From Oscillospiraceae bacterium (lineage in GTDB: Bacteria > Bacillota > Clostridia > Oscillospirales > WRJC01): DNA of 64,000 nucleotides. Below, piece by piece: positions 45,187-53,967 of the stretch. Within the stretch, counting starts at the first letter, position 1; every line of letters begins with the position of its first letter. The stretch spans positions 62,001-126,000 of the forward strand of contig WRHM01000001.1 in NCBI GenBank assembly GCA_009783265.1. Reading direction: 5' to 3'. The translations under genes were made by a program, and so were the position numbers. The notes below the pieces were generated by a model. It was not told the DNA's origin. It searched no databases and worked only from the letters and a program-made list of their open reading frames with translations.

Positions 45187-47695
45187 AGAATTTTTGCGTC
45201 CGTTCTTTGATCCCGCCGAGGATGTGCATATCCGCGTGTTCGACGACCGCAAGACGGGAACGTTCAAAGGCGCAAAATTATGCTGCGAGGCGGGTAAAAT
45301 CGGTACGCTGACCGACACCCTCCGCAAACACAACGCGCAGAATCGCGGTATATTTTTCGTGGTCAACTACGGCGGCGACAGCGACGCGGAGATTACCCGT
45401 ATCAACGCCGTGTTCGTGGAAAATGACAGCCTTTCTATTGACGAGCAAATACGGCAGTTGGAAGAATTTTCGCTACCGCCGTCGCTGATGGTAAAGACAG
45501 CGAAGTCGGTTCACGCTTACTGGCTCGTTAAGGATGCGCCGGTTTCGGATTTCCGAAGATTACAAAAAAAATTAATCGCTCAATTTAACGGCGACGCTTC
45601 GTGCGTCAACGAGAGCCGTGTACTTCGTTTGCCGGGCTTTAATCACTGCAAAAACGAACCGGTCATGGTGGAGTGCGTGAAGTTCTCTCCTGAACTCCGT
45701 TATACTATGGCGGAGCTTGAGACGGTGCTGCCGCAAATCGCCGAAGAACCGGATAACGTGAATAATAGTGCGCTCCCTGTAGAAAAAGGCAACCGGCGAG
45801 GGTTGGCTCTGGTCGGCAAACGGTGTGACTTTATTCAATATTGCAAAGATAACGCCGCCGCACTCCCCGAAAATTTGTGGTACGCGATGATTAGCAACCT
45901 TGCGGTGTTCGAGGACGGCGACAAGGAAATTCATGCGCTGTCAAAACCCTATCCAAACTATAATTATAATGAAGCACAGTCTAAAATATCGCATTTTTTA
46001 GAGAGCGGCACGAAACCCATGACCTGCGCCAAAATATCCGAGTACAGCTATAAATGCCCGAAATTTGATAATGGCGGCTGCGACTGCAAATCCCCCGCCG
46101 CTCTGTGTTACAAGCCCATGACGGCAGACGAAATTTTGATTATTTTGAATTCTTTTGATATTCCCGCCTCCGCGATTGAAAAAATCAAAATAATCAAAAA
46201 TTTTATACAGGATTATTTATACAACATCGAGCCGGTCATAGCAGAAACGATTATAAATTACAATATAAAAACACAATTTAATTTTAAGGCAAATGACATT
46301 TTGCCGTTAATAAAACTGCATCGCGAGGTGTATAAAAAGTACGCAGACAGCAAGGAAATGAAGCGTGAAACGGAATTTGACGAACTGCCGGAGTGGTATG
46401 AAGTCACAGGCAAAGGCGGCGTGAAGTTCATTGCGGGGCTGCTCGCAGACCATATGGCAAACAACGTCTTCGCTATTTATACCGCAGGAAGTCATTACTT
46501 TTATGAGCATGGCGTTTACGTTCAAAAGGACGATATCGAGGCATGGGCGGCAGTGCGCTCGTTCATGATTTCCCGTTATACGAAATCCAACGATATAACC
46601 GATGCGGCAAATCAATGGCGTATGCTGACTCAGCGCAATGTACGCGAAATCAACGCAAACCCGTATATCATCAATCTCAAAAACGGTCTGTATGATTTAA
46701 ATTCAAATGAATTCCGTCCGCATGACTCGAATTACCTGTCAACGGTGCAACTGCAAGCGAATTATAACCCAAGCGCAAAATGCCCGCAGTTCCTTGATTT
46801 TCTATCCGGTATATTGCCGGAAAGCGAAATACCGCTCATACAGGAGATGTTCGGTTATTTGTTGATACCAGTAAATAAGGCGCAAAAATCGTTTGTGCTT
46901 GTAGGCGCGGCAAACGCAGGGAAAAGCACTCTGCTCTCTATTGCCCAGACCGTACTGCTCGGTATAGAAAACGTGTCCAATATTCCGTGGCAGTCGCTGA
47001 ACGACCGATTCAAGACGGCTGAACTGTTCGGCAAACTGGCTAATATTTTCGCGGACTTGCCGTCAAAAAACATTGAGGACGCTGGATTTTTCAAGACCAT
47101 AACGGGCGAGGATTATATCATCGCGGAACGCAAAAATAAAGACCCGTTCAGCTTTCAGCCGTATGCGAGATTATTATTCTCTTGTAACGAAATACCGAAA
47201 AATTATGCCGACCGCTCCGATGGCTTCTACCGCAGGCTCATTATTATCCGTTTCGATAAATCCGTGCCTGCCGAAAAACGCGACCCAAGCCTCAAAAACC
47301 GTGTCTCCTGCGAACGCGACGGTATTTTCACATGGGCACTGGACGGACTGCGCCGTCTTACCGCCAACAATTACCGCTTCAGCGAAACTGCGCGTACAGG
47401 CGAAGAATTACGGCGTTACAAAGTCGAAAGCAATTCTGCGCTGATGTTTCTTGAGGAATGCTGTGAAATCGGCAACGGTACTGTAGTGCGCGAAGAACTA
47501 TTTGAAAGATACTGCGATTATTGCCGCAGAAACGGCTTGAAATCCTCATCGCAGACGAAATTCAACAAAGAAGTGGAACAAGCCGACTCGCGCATCGAAA
47601 AAGACCGTGACGGCGTTGCACGGCGGGCGGTATGGAAAGGTCTGCGGTTATCTGACACGGAAAGACACGATTTTGACGAACTTCCGACAGACTAA
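45161..47695 (+). CDS. phage primase-helicase (prim-pol plus D5-type ATPase)
   Basis: An 844-residue protein. The N-terminal part resembles the archaeo-eukaryotic-type primase/polymerase of mobile elements (NAVFVENDSLSIDEQI, SLMVKTAKSVHAYWLV, VLRLPGFNHCKNEP). The C-terminal SF3/D5 helicase has Walker A VGAANAGKSTLLS at about 579-591, then NIFADLPSKN and LLFSCNEIPK. GTG 45161 is preceded by AGGAAAGG; ATG 45137 in the same frame is an alternative. It overlaps the previous gene by 26 nt and would prime and unwind phage DNA. Confidence 0.87.
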   Translation: MIILDIPLEEFLRPFFDPAEDVHIRVFDDRKTGTFKGAKLCCEAGKIGTLTDTLRKHNAQNRGIFFVVNYGGDSDAEITRINAVFVENDSLSIDEQIRQLEEFSLPPSLMVKTAKSVHAYWLVKDAPVSDFRRLQKKLIAQFNGDASCVNESRVLRLPGFNHCKNEPVMVECVKFSPELRYTMAELETVLPQIAEEPDNVNNSALPVEKGNRRGLALVGKRCDFIQYCKDNAAALPENLWYAMISNLAVFEDGDKEIHALSKPYPNYNYNEAQSKISHFLESGTKPMTCAKISEYSYKCPKFDNGGCDCKSPAALCYKPMTADEILIILNSFDIPASAIEKIKIIKNFIQDYLYNIEPVIAETIINYNIKTQFNFKANDILPLIKLHREVYKKYADSKEMKRETEFDELPEWYEVTGKGGVKFIAGLLADHMANNVFAIYTAGSHYFYEHGVYVQKDDIEAWAAVRSFMISRYTKSNDITDAANQWRMLTQRNVREINANPYIINLKNGLYDLNSNEFRPHDSNYLSTVQLQANYNPSAKCPQFLDFLSGILPESEIPLIQEMFGYLLIPVNKAQKSFVLVGAANAGKSTLLSIAQTVLLGIENVSNIPWQSLNDRFKTAELFGKLANIFADLPSKNIEDAGFFKTITGEDYIIAERKNKDPFSFQPYARLLFSCNEIPKNYADRSDGFYRRLIIIRFDKSVPAEKRDPSLKNRVSCERDGIFTWALDGLRRLTANNYRFSETARTGEELRRYKVESNSALMFLEECCEIGNGTVVREELFERYCDYCRRNGLKSSSQTKFNKEVEQADSRIEKDRDGVARRAVWKGLRLSDTERHDFDELPTD

Positions 47696-47717
47696 AATCC
47701 CCATTATATCATGCTTT

Positions 47718-47836
47718 GACACGGCTGACACGGTTTTCTGTATTTCTTGCGTAGAACCACAGCGGTAAGGAGATATATACGTTAAAACTGAAAATATATA
47801 AAAATATATGCAAAAAAATACCGTGTCAATCGTGTC
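47718..47836. repeat. GACACGG-type inverted repeat, candidate origin or regulatory site
   Basis: A 17-nt sequence at 47718-47734 (two GACACGG units) has an inverted near-copy at 47820-47836 (two mismatches). The ~85-nt AT-rich centre lies between the primase gene and the VRR-NUC gene. Confidence 0.5.
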
Positions 47837-47863
47837 GGGTATGTCAAAGGAGTATGTTTTAAA

Positions 47864-48148
47864 ATGGGTGAAAAAGATATAATAACCGCGATACTGCGGT
47901 ATTTAAAGACCGTTTCCGGCTGTTTCGCGTGGAAAACCCACGGCGGTATGTACGGAACGGCGGGTTTGCCGGATATCATTTGTTGTATAAATGGCAGGTT
48001 TGTTGCGCTGGAAGTAAAAACGCCCGCAGGCAAACTCACAAAGCTACAGGAAATAACGATACAAAAAATCAATGCCGCAAAAGGGAAAGCCTACAAAGTC
48101 ACGTCGCTTCAGGAAGTCAGGGAAATAATACAAAATCTTAATTCTTGA
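47864..48148 (+). CDS. VRR-NUC domain nuclease
   Basis: A 94-residue protein, the typical stand-alone VRR-NUC phage nuclease. Catalytic PD-(D/E)xK elements: GLPDIIC (Asp), then VALEVKTPAGKLTKLQ (E-x-K). GGAG lies upstream of the ATG. Thought to resolve branched DNA during phage replication or packaging. Confidence 0.88.
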   Translation: MGEKDIITAILRYLKTVSGCFAWKTHGGMYGTAGLPDIICCINGRFVALEVKTPAGKLTKLQEITIQKINAAKGKAYKVTSLQEVREIIQNLNS

Positions 48149-48163
48149 AACGGAGGAACTTTT

Positions 48164-48403
48164 ATGTATATAAATTGTTTTGCGTATAATGCCGAAAAAG
48201 GCTGTCAAATCCTGAAAACCGAAAGCGGGTGCGGTTATAGCTGCCCTTTCTACAAAAACAGGGAGGAGTTGGAAGCCGGACGGATGAAGAGCAATAAGAG
48301 GCTGGCTTCATTGCCTGATGAGCGCCAGCGGTACATTGCCGAAACTTATCACGGCGGAAAACGGTCATGGCTGGAAACCGCGCAGAAGGCGGTGAGCGTA
48401 TGA
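48164..48403 (+). CDS. small Cys-rich phage protein
   Basis: A 79-residue protein with four N-terminal cysteines (NCFAYNAEKGC, GCGYSC) that could form a zinc finger, then a basic helix with KNREELEAGRMKSNKR. CGGAGG precedes the ATG. It overlaps the next gene by 4 nt (ATGA). Function unknown; conserved at this position in clostridial prophages as far as I recall. Confidence 0.65.
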   Translation: MYINCFAYNAEKGCQILKTESGCGYSCPFYKNREELEAGRMKSNKRLASLPDERQRYIAETYHGGKRSWLETAQKAVSV

Positions 48404-48849
48404 TAGCTTGGAAATATATCAACAAGAATTCTGCGGTAATTGCCGCTATCCGCGACTACCGCAATATGCTGTTTATCATCAGCAACACTTCGGAAGAAAT
48501 AAAAGAAGCGTACGATAAAATGACCGCGCCCCGCACAGCCAACCTTACCGGCGTTCCGTCCGGACTCAACCCCAAAGCCGGCGAAGATAAACTGGCGGAG
48601 CAGCTTGATAAACTGGATTTGCTTCGTGAGCGGTATCGTGCCGCCGTCGAATATATGGCGTGGTTTGACCCGGCATGGTTAAACATGACAGATAACGAAC
48701 GGTATATACTGACAGAATTTTATATGGGTAATAATCAGAAGTCCGGTGCGACCTACCGTCTCATGGCTGAACTAAATTACAGCGAAAGTCATGTAGAAAG
48801 GCTGCGGTCAAATGCTCTTAACCGCCTGCGGACACTCCTGTACGGATAA
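48400..48849 (+). CDS. phage late-gene sigma-like regulator
   Basis: A 149-residue helical protein. The C-terminal ~50 residues are sigma region 4-like (NDNERYILTEFYMG-type helix, then ELNYSESHVERLRSNALNRL), as in ArpU-like phage late regulators. ATG 48400 overlaps the preceding stop (ATGA). It is the last gene before the late operon (HNH, terminase), consistent with a role in switching on late genes. Confidence 0.6.
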   Translation: MIAWKYINKNSAVIAAIRDYRNMLFIISNTSEEIKEAYDKMTAPRTANLTGVPSGLNPKAGEDKLAEQLDKLDLLRERYRAAVEYMAWFDPAWLNMTDNERYILTEFYMGNNQKSGATYRLMAELNYSESHVERLRSNALNRLRTLLYG

Positions 48850-48924
48850 AAGATGAGGGAATTATGAGGGAGTGTTTGCTAAAATATATGGTACAATAAT
48901 ATTGTTAAAATATATACACAGCCA

Positions 48925-48965
48925 TAGAGCCTTTGGAGCAGTCCGCTCCGGGGGCTTTGCGTTTT
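48925..48965 (+). other. hairpin in the leader of the HNH/late region
   Basis: Nested arms AGCC / GGCT and GGAGC / GCTCC form a stable hairpin about 20-60 nt before the HNH start. Without a strong T-run it may be a processing or regulatory structure. Confidence 0.4.
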
Positions 48966-48984
48966 ATATAGGGGGCTGATTTTT

Positions 48985-49344
48985 TTGCCATACAAACCGA
49001 AGAAACCGTGCGCTTTCCACGGCTGCCGTGAACTGACGGCAAACCGATACTGCGACGCCCATGCCAAACAGGAGACCAAACGATACAACAAATACGACCG
49101 TGATTCTGGCAGTAATAAAAGGTACGGCAGGACGTGGAAACGTATCCGTGACCGATATATCGCTGCACACCCGCTATGCGAAAAATGCGGGGAATCAGGT
49201 AAACTGACCCCCGCCGATGAAATTCATCATATAAAACCGCTTTCCAAAAGCGGAACTCACGCTGCGGATAACCTGATGAGTTTGTGTAAACCATGCCACT
49301 CCGAGATTACCGCGCGTAACGGCGACCGATGGAATCGTAAATAA
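48985..49344 (+). CDS. phage HNH endonuclease
   Basis: A 119-residue HNH nuclease. Two zinc-binding cysteine pairs flank the site (PLCEKCG and SLCKPCHSE); the catalytic motif is EIHHIKPLSKSGTH. The start is TTG 48985 with GGGGG 10 nt upstream. HNH proteins next to the terminase are required for packaging in HK97-type phages, so its place just before the terminase genes is expected. Confidence 0.88.
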   Translation: MPYKPKKPCAFHGCRELTANRYCDAHAKQETKRYNKYDRDSGSNKRYGRTWKRIRDRYIAAHPLCEKCGESGKLTPADEIHHIKPLSKSGTHAADNLMSLCKPCHSEITARNGDRWNRK

Positions 49345-49761
49345 TTACGCTGAATAAAACTGTTCTAAAAACGCCTGCGGTGATATTGCCGGAACCGGCG
49401 ATCCTATAAAATCATCCAAATTACGGGTAATTATATAATCAAGTTTATATCGTTTACTCCCGAAAGCAAGCAGCGCGTCTTCATAATCATTTATACTGGA
49501 ATCAAGCGCGTTCTTAACGTCAGTAACGGTAACGTCCATCACTTTTAAATTGTCGGTCAGCTTTTTAAGGATTTCTTTCACGAATTCGCTGGTTTTACCA
49601 AACCGCCGCATCACAAAAAAAATGTCGGTGGTCTGGTTTGTAGTTATATGCCCTGTTAATTGTCCGGGACAAAGCCGGAGAACTTCGTCAGAAAATTCAA
49701 AATGAGGTTCGCGTTTCATAAACACATCAAGTATGATGTTTGTGTCAATCAAGACTTTCAT
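49345..49761 (-). CDS. PIN-domain (VapC-like) toxin
   Basis: A 138-residue PIN-domain protein. The first acidic residue lies in MKVLIDTNIILDVF; later acidic positions are NDYEDALLAFG and IITRNLDDF. The motifs fit VapC-type RNases that cleave tRNA or rRNA. Its start (ATG at 49761) overlaps the antitoxin end by 17 nt, the usual coupling. The pair is inserted on the opposite strand between HNH and terminase genes, so it is a phage cargo module. Confidence 0.85.
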   Translation of the reverse strand: MKVLIDTNIILDVFMKREPHFEFSDEVLRLCPGQLTGHITTNQTTDIFFVMRRFGKTSEFVKEILKKLTDNLKVMDVTVTDVKNALDSSINDYEDALLAFGSKRYKLDYIITRNLDDFIGSPVPAISPQAFLEQFYSA

Positions 49762-49984
49762 ATTTTTTTGCCAGCCTTTCCGCTTTAAATTGTTTGATGT
49801 CGATATCTTCGCCATCCCATGGAACGATACCAATCAGTTCATCCACCCAGCTTTCCTTTGACTTGGGTGCGGTTAGTACGGCAATGTTCGTACCATTTTT
49901 GGTAATGTGGATTTCTTCGCGTCGGGCAAGCGAGAGGTATTTGCCGAGATTTGCTTTGAAGTCGGTTGCTGTGATTTGCATCAT
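49745..49984 (-). CDS. Phd/YefM-type antitoxin
   Basis: A 79-residue protein. Phd N-terminal DNA-binding fold: MQITATDFKANLGKYLSLARREEIHITKNG is split over residues 2-31 (ATDFKANLGKYL is the key helix). The C-terminal ~35 residues, ending KAERLAKKYES, should wrap the toxin. An AAAGGAG site precedes ATG 49984. It should repress its own promoter upstream. Confidence 0.85.
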   Translation of the reverse strand: MMQITATDFKANLGKYLSLARREEIHITKNGTNIAVLTAPKSKESWVDELIGIVPWDGEDIDIKQFKAERLAKKYESLD

Positions 49985-50178
49985 GATAAAAAACTCCTTT
50001 CGTTTGATACTATTTATATTATACTCAAATCGGACGAAAATGTCAAGAGCAAATAATATATCGGACGGTAGAAAGTAGGGGTGATTACATCTCCACAACT
50101 TTCCAGTAGGACAGCGGGTGCGGCGTTTCGCGTGAATTTCCCCCTTTATCAAAAATTTTTCGGCTGGAGGTGATTGTC

Positions 50179-50712
50179 ATGCCGAGCGGCGGTAAGCGTC
50201 CGGGGGCTGGGAGACCGAGAAAACCCCTCACAGCGCGGATAGAAGAAGGAATCGGCACAGTCAGCCACAGGAAGCCCAAGGTTCTGGAGTTCCCGGAAAA
50301 TAATCAAAATTCAAAAATTCAAAATAATCAAAAATCAAAACTGCCGACGTTTCTCGAAATGTCGAGTAAGGAAGGCAGCGACGATTTGCCATCCGCGATG
50401 GCGATATACGAACAGACGCTCGATTGGGTTATAGGCACGGGCTGTGAGAAGTTCGTGCCGGTACAGCTTATTGAGGATTTCGCGTTCACACGGCGAAGTT
50501 ATATCGAATGCGAGTACATGAATAAAAAATTAGGTCGCGTAGTACAGGGCGGCAAAATATCGCCATATGTTAAATCCGCGCTCGAATATATGAAACAGAC
50601 AACGGCGTTCTACCGCGAGATATGGTCGATAGTAGCGCAAAATTCAACAACTGATTTCAACGGGAACGGCAGTAATGCTTTTCTCGAAATGTTAAAAAAC
50701 AGAGGATTTTAG
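50179..50712 (+). CDS. terminase small subunit (P27 family)
   Basis: A 177-residue protein. The glycine/basic N-terminus (GGKRPGAGRPRKP) and the C-terminal helical pattern (KSALEYMKQTTAFYREIW, then NAFLEMLKNRGF) fit P27-type small terminases, which recognise phage DNA for packaging. GGAGG sits 8 nt before ATG 50179. The large subunit is 7.6 kb downstream instead of adjacent. Confidence 0.8.
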   Translation: MPSGGKRPGAGRPRKPLTARIEEGIGTVSHRKPKVLEFPENNQNSKIQNNQKSKLPTFLEMSSKEGSDDLPSAMAIYEQTLDWVIGTGCEKFVPVQLIEDFAFTRRSYIECEYMNKKLGRVVQGGKISPYVKSALEYMKQTTAFYREIWSIVAQNSTTDFNGNGSNAFLEMLKNRGF

Positions 50713-50715
50713 AAT

Positions 50716-51957
50716 ATGCAATCAACAGAGAGATTTGAAAAAGTTAATATAGACCGGCTCGTGCCGTATGTGCGGAATGCCCGGACTCACAGCAAAGAAC
50801 AAATATTACAGCTTCGCTCATCATTACGGGAATTCGGATTTGTTAATCCGGTCATAGTGGATAAAGACTATAACATCATTGCGGGTCACGGTCGTATAAT
50901 AGCGGCGAAAGCAGAGGGACTGACTGAAGTCCCGTGCGTATTCGTGGAGCATCTGACCGAGGCGCAGAAAAAAGCATATATCCTTGCGGACAATCGGCTC
51001 GCCATGAATGCCGGTTGGGACGACGAATTATTGACTCTTGAATTTACAGACCTAAAAGACCTCGGCTTTGATGTCGAACTGACCGGTTTTGATACAAAAG
51101 AAATAGAAAAGTTATTCGCTGCCGGAAACGGCGACGCGCAGGAAGACGAATTTGACGTCGACGCGGAACTCGATAAACCTATGTTTTCAAAACTTGGAGA
51201 TATATGGACGCTCGGTCGGCATCGCGTTATATGCGGCGACAGCACAAAAGCTGATATATACGGTACACTTATGCAAGGTAAGCAGGCAAATCTTATCGTG
51301 ACCGATCCGCCGTATGGCATAGATTACCAAGGCACGGCGGGAAAAATCAAAAATGACAAATTTAATACCGACGAAAAGTTTTATGATTTTTTATTCGCTG
51401 CGTTTAAAAATATGGAATCCGCTCTTGCCAGCGATGGCGCGGCTTATGTTTTTCATGCTGACAGCAAAGGGCTAACATTCCGAAAAGCATTTGACGATGC
51501 AGGTTTCAAGTTGTCCGGTGCGTGTATATGGGTTAAAAACACATTCACGCTCGGTCGGAGCGATTATCAATGGTGTCACGAACCTTGCCTGTATGGTTGG
51601 AAAAAGTCGGGTAAACATATATGGTACGGCGACAGAAAGCAGTCCACCATTTGGAACTGCGACAAACCGTCGCGTTCAGAGAAACATCCGACCATGAAAC
51701 CCGTGCCGTTGTTGGCAATACCAATTACAAACTCCACGCAGACAAACGGCATCGTGCTTGAACCGTTCGGCGGTTCGGGAAGTACCCTCATTTGTTGCGA
51801 GCAGCTTGGGCGTATATGTTATGTTATTGAGTTAGACGAAAAATTTGTGGATGTTATTGTGAACAGATATATAGAAACCATCGGAAACGCTGACGGCGTC
51901 TTTTTGGAACGCGGCGGCGCAACTATTCCTTATTCGGAGGTGGCAGCCGATGGATAA
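50716..51957 (+). CDS. ParB-like/N-methyltransferase fusion
   Basis: A 413-residue protein. The N-terminal ParB/sulfiredoxin-type domain spans ~1-130 (VRNARTHSKEQI, PVIVDKDYNIIAGHGRI). The C-terminal DNA N6-adenine or N4-cytosine methyltransferase has the catalytic DPPYGID at ~196 and the SAM motif LEPFGGSGST at ~348. It starts 4 nt after the terminase small-subunit stop and overlaps the next methyltransferase by 8 nt. Likely protects phage DNA from host restriction. Confidence 0.9.
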   Translation: MQSTERFEKVNIDRLVPYVRNARTHSKEQILQLRSSLREFGFVNPVIVDKDYNIIAGHGRIIAAKAEGLTEVPCVFVEHLTEAQKKAYILADNRLAMNAGWDDELLTLEFTDLKDLGFDVELTGFDTKEIEKLFAAGNGDAQEDEFDVDAELDKPMFSKLGDIWTLGRHRVICGDSTKADIYGTLMQGKQANLIVTDPPYGIDYQGTAGKIKNDKFNTDEKFYDFLFAAFKNMESALASDGAAYVFHADSKGLTFRKAFDDAGFKLSGACIWVKNTFTLGRSDYQWCHEPCLYGWKKSGKHIWYGDRKQSTIWNCDKPSRSEKHPTMKPVPLLAIPITNSTQTNGIVLEPFGGSGSTLICCEQLGRICYVIELDEKFVDVIVNRYIETIGNADGVFLERGGATIPYSEVAADG

Positions 51958-53956
51958 AAAATTAACGCTTGGTTCGCTTTTCGACGGGAGCGGAGGTTTC
52001 CCACTCGGCGGGCTGCTCTGCGGTATAGAACCGCTTTGGGCTTCGGAAGTTGAACCGTTCCCGATTCGTGTCACGACAAAACGGCTGTCGAACGTAAAAC
52101 ATTACGGCGATATAAATAAAATAGACGGCGCAACAGTCCCGCCCGTGGATATCATCACGGCGGGTTTTTGCTGTCAGGATTTATCGGTGGCGGGCAATCG
52201 CGCCGGACTCCATGGCGAAAGGTCGGGGCTGTTTTTTCAGGTGATACGCATCATAAAAGAAATGCGGGTTGCTACAAATAACAAATACCCGACATTCGCC
52301 GTTTTGGAAAACGTGCCGGGTATGTATTCGAGTAATAATGGTTTGGATTTTTTGGAGGTACTCAATGAACTCATCAAAATCAAAAACGAAACCCTGTCAG
52401 TATATCTGCCTGAAAATGGCAAATGGTCAACGGCGGGCGAGGTCGTGGGAGACGGTTTCTCAGTCGGCTGGCGGACGCTTGACGCTCAATTTTGGGGAGT
52501 CGCCCAGAGACGCCGCCGTTGTTACATTGTCGTCGATTTTACAGGCGAACGCGCCGGGGAAATACTATTTGACGAGTCGCGCCTGCGAAGGAATCCTCCG
52601 CAGAGCGGCTTCGCGCGGCAAGCAACTGCCGGAGATTCTGCGGCTGGCGTTGGAAGCGCAGTCAATGTGCTGAACGATCAGGGCGGTTCATTCATGGATA
52701 TATCCGAAGAGGTAACTGGTACGCTGCGGTCGCAGGAACACGGGCATCAGCCGATAGTGTTTGAACCCGGCATTACCGCCCGTCTCGGACGCAAAGGAAG
52801 CATAAATATTTCTTCCACGCTTCGCGCAGATATGGGCGATAATCAGACGGCGGTCGCTATCCCCATAAACACGCAAGTCGGACTCCGAAACCACAAGGAC
52901 GGGGACGGCACAGGGCTTGGCGTTGGTGAAGATGGGGATTCAGCTTACACCATTCAAGCCGGGCATTCCCATGCCGTAGCGATAGAAAACCGTCCGCAGG
53001 ATAGCCGCGTGAAAATAAATGAGGACGGCGTTGTTCAAACTCTCGACGCCCGAATGGGTATGGGCGGCGGGAACGTACCGCTCGTAATGAATGAACGGCA
53101 ATACGCTCTGACGGTCGGCGAGGATGTTGCGAATACCCTCACCGGCACGGATTTCAAAGGAACTCAATGCGTGTTCGAGCCGAAAACTCTAAAAATTAGG
53201 TGTGGTCAGGGAAAAGGTGGAAAGGGGGCGTTGGTGCAGGATAATATGTCTGCAACGCTGTCTACAAGTAACGACCAGACCGTATTTGTTCCGAAAGTTT
53301 ATGGTATATGTTCAAAAAACAGTAATTCCATGAAATCGGCGAATCCGCATAGCGGGATTTACGAAGCGGAAACGGCACGAACGCTCGATACAACAATACC
53401 CGACCCGAACAAGAACGCGGGCGGCATGGCAGTAGTATCGGTGCAGGGCTCTATGATAGGTCGAAAGCCGGAAAACGGTCCCCAAGGGAGCGGCATTGGC
53501 GATGATGTCAGTTTTACCTTAACCGAAGCTGACAGACACAGCATCGCTTATTCGATGACGTGCGGAAGTTACACGCAAGTCTGCGAAGAAAAATCTCCGA
53601 CATTAATGAGCCGGGATTATAAGGATGCGCCTGTTGTCGTATCAAAAAACCAATATATTGTCCGTAGGCTCACTCCGATTGAATGCGCTCTTTTACAAGG
53701 ATTCCCACCCGATTGGTGTTCGGGACTTGAAACATCCGAACCGACCGATGAGGATATATCGTTCTGGTCGGAGATTTGGGAAACGCATCGTAATATAACA
53801 GGTACTTCAAATAAACCGAAAAGCCGCAATCAGATAATCAAGTGGCTGAAAAACCCACACAGCGATTCTGCTGAATACAAAATGTGGGGTAACGGAGTCG
53901 CGCTGCCCTGCGTGATTTTTGTCCTTGACGGGATTGTGAAACAAGCGGAATTATAG
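51950..53956 (+). CDS. DNA cytosine-5 methyltransferase with repeat-rich variable domain
   Basis: A 668-residue C5-MTase. Motif I is GSLFDGSGGFPLGG (~7-20). Motif IV reads GFCCQDLS, with Cys75 in the catalytic position but Cys in place of the usual Pro before it. Motif VI is VLENVPGMYSSN, and motifs IX-X lie at the C-terminus (RRLTPIECALLQGFP, MWGNGVALPC). Between ~245 and 575 lie about nine degenerate TL-type beta repeats (SATLSTSNDQTVFV, TLTEADRHSIAY, TLMSRDYKDAPVVV) that would form the target-recognition region. Follows the ParB-MTase with 8-nt overlap. Confidence 0.88.
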   Translation: MDKKLTLGSLFDGSGGFPLGGLLCGIEPLWASEVEPFPIRVTTKRLSNVKHYGDINKIDGATVPPVDIITAGFCCQDLSVAGNRAGLHGERSGLFFQVIRIIKEMRVATNNKYPTFAVLENVPGMYSSNNGLDFLEVLNELIKIKNETLSVYLPENGKWSTAGEVVGDGFSVGWRTLDAQFWGVAQRRRRCYIVVDFTGERAGEILFDESRLRRNPPQSGFARQATAGDSAAGVGSAVNVLNDQGGSFMDISEEVTGTLRSQEHGHQPIVFEPGITARLGRKGSINISSTLRADMGDNQTAVAIPINTQVGLRNHKDGDGTGLGVGEDGDSAYTIQAGHSHAVAIENRPQDSRVKINEDGVVQTLDARMGMGGGNVPLVMNERQYALTVGEDVANTLTGTDFKGTQCVFEPKTLKIRCGQGKGGKGALVQDNMSATLSTSNDQTVFVPKVYGICSKNSNSMKSANPHSGIYEAETARTLDTTIPDPNKNAGGMAVVSVQGSMIGRKPENGPQGSGIGDDVSFTLTEADRHSIAYSMTCGSYTQVCEEKSPTLMSRDYKDAPVVVSKNQYIVRRLTPIECALLQGFPPDWCSGLETSEPTDEDISFWSEIWETHRNITGTSNKPKSRNQIIKWLKNPHSDSAEYKMWGNGVALPCVIFVLDGIVKQAEL

Positions 53957-53967
53957 AGTATTTGGTT

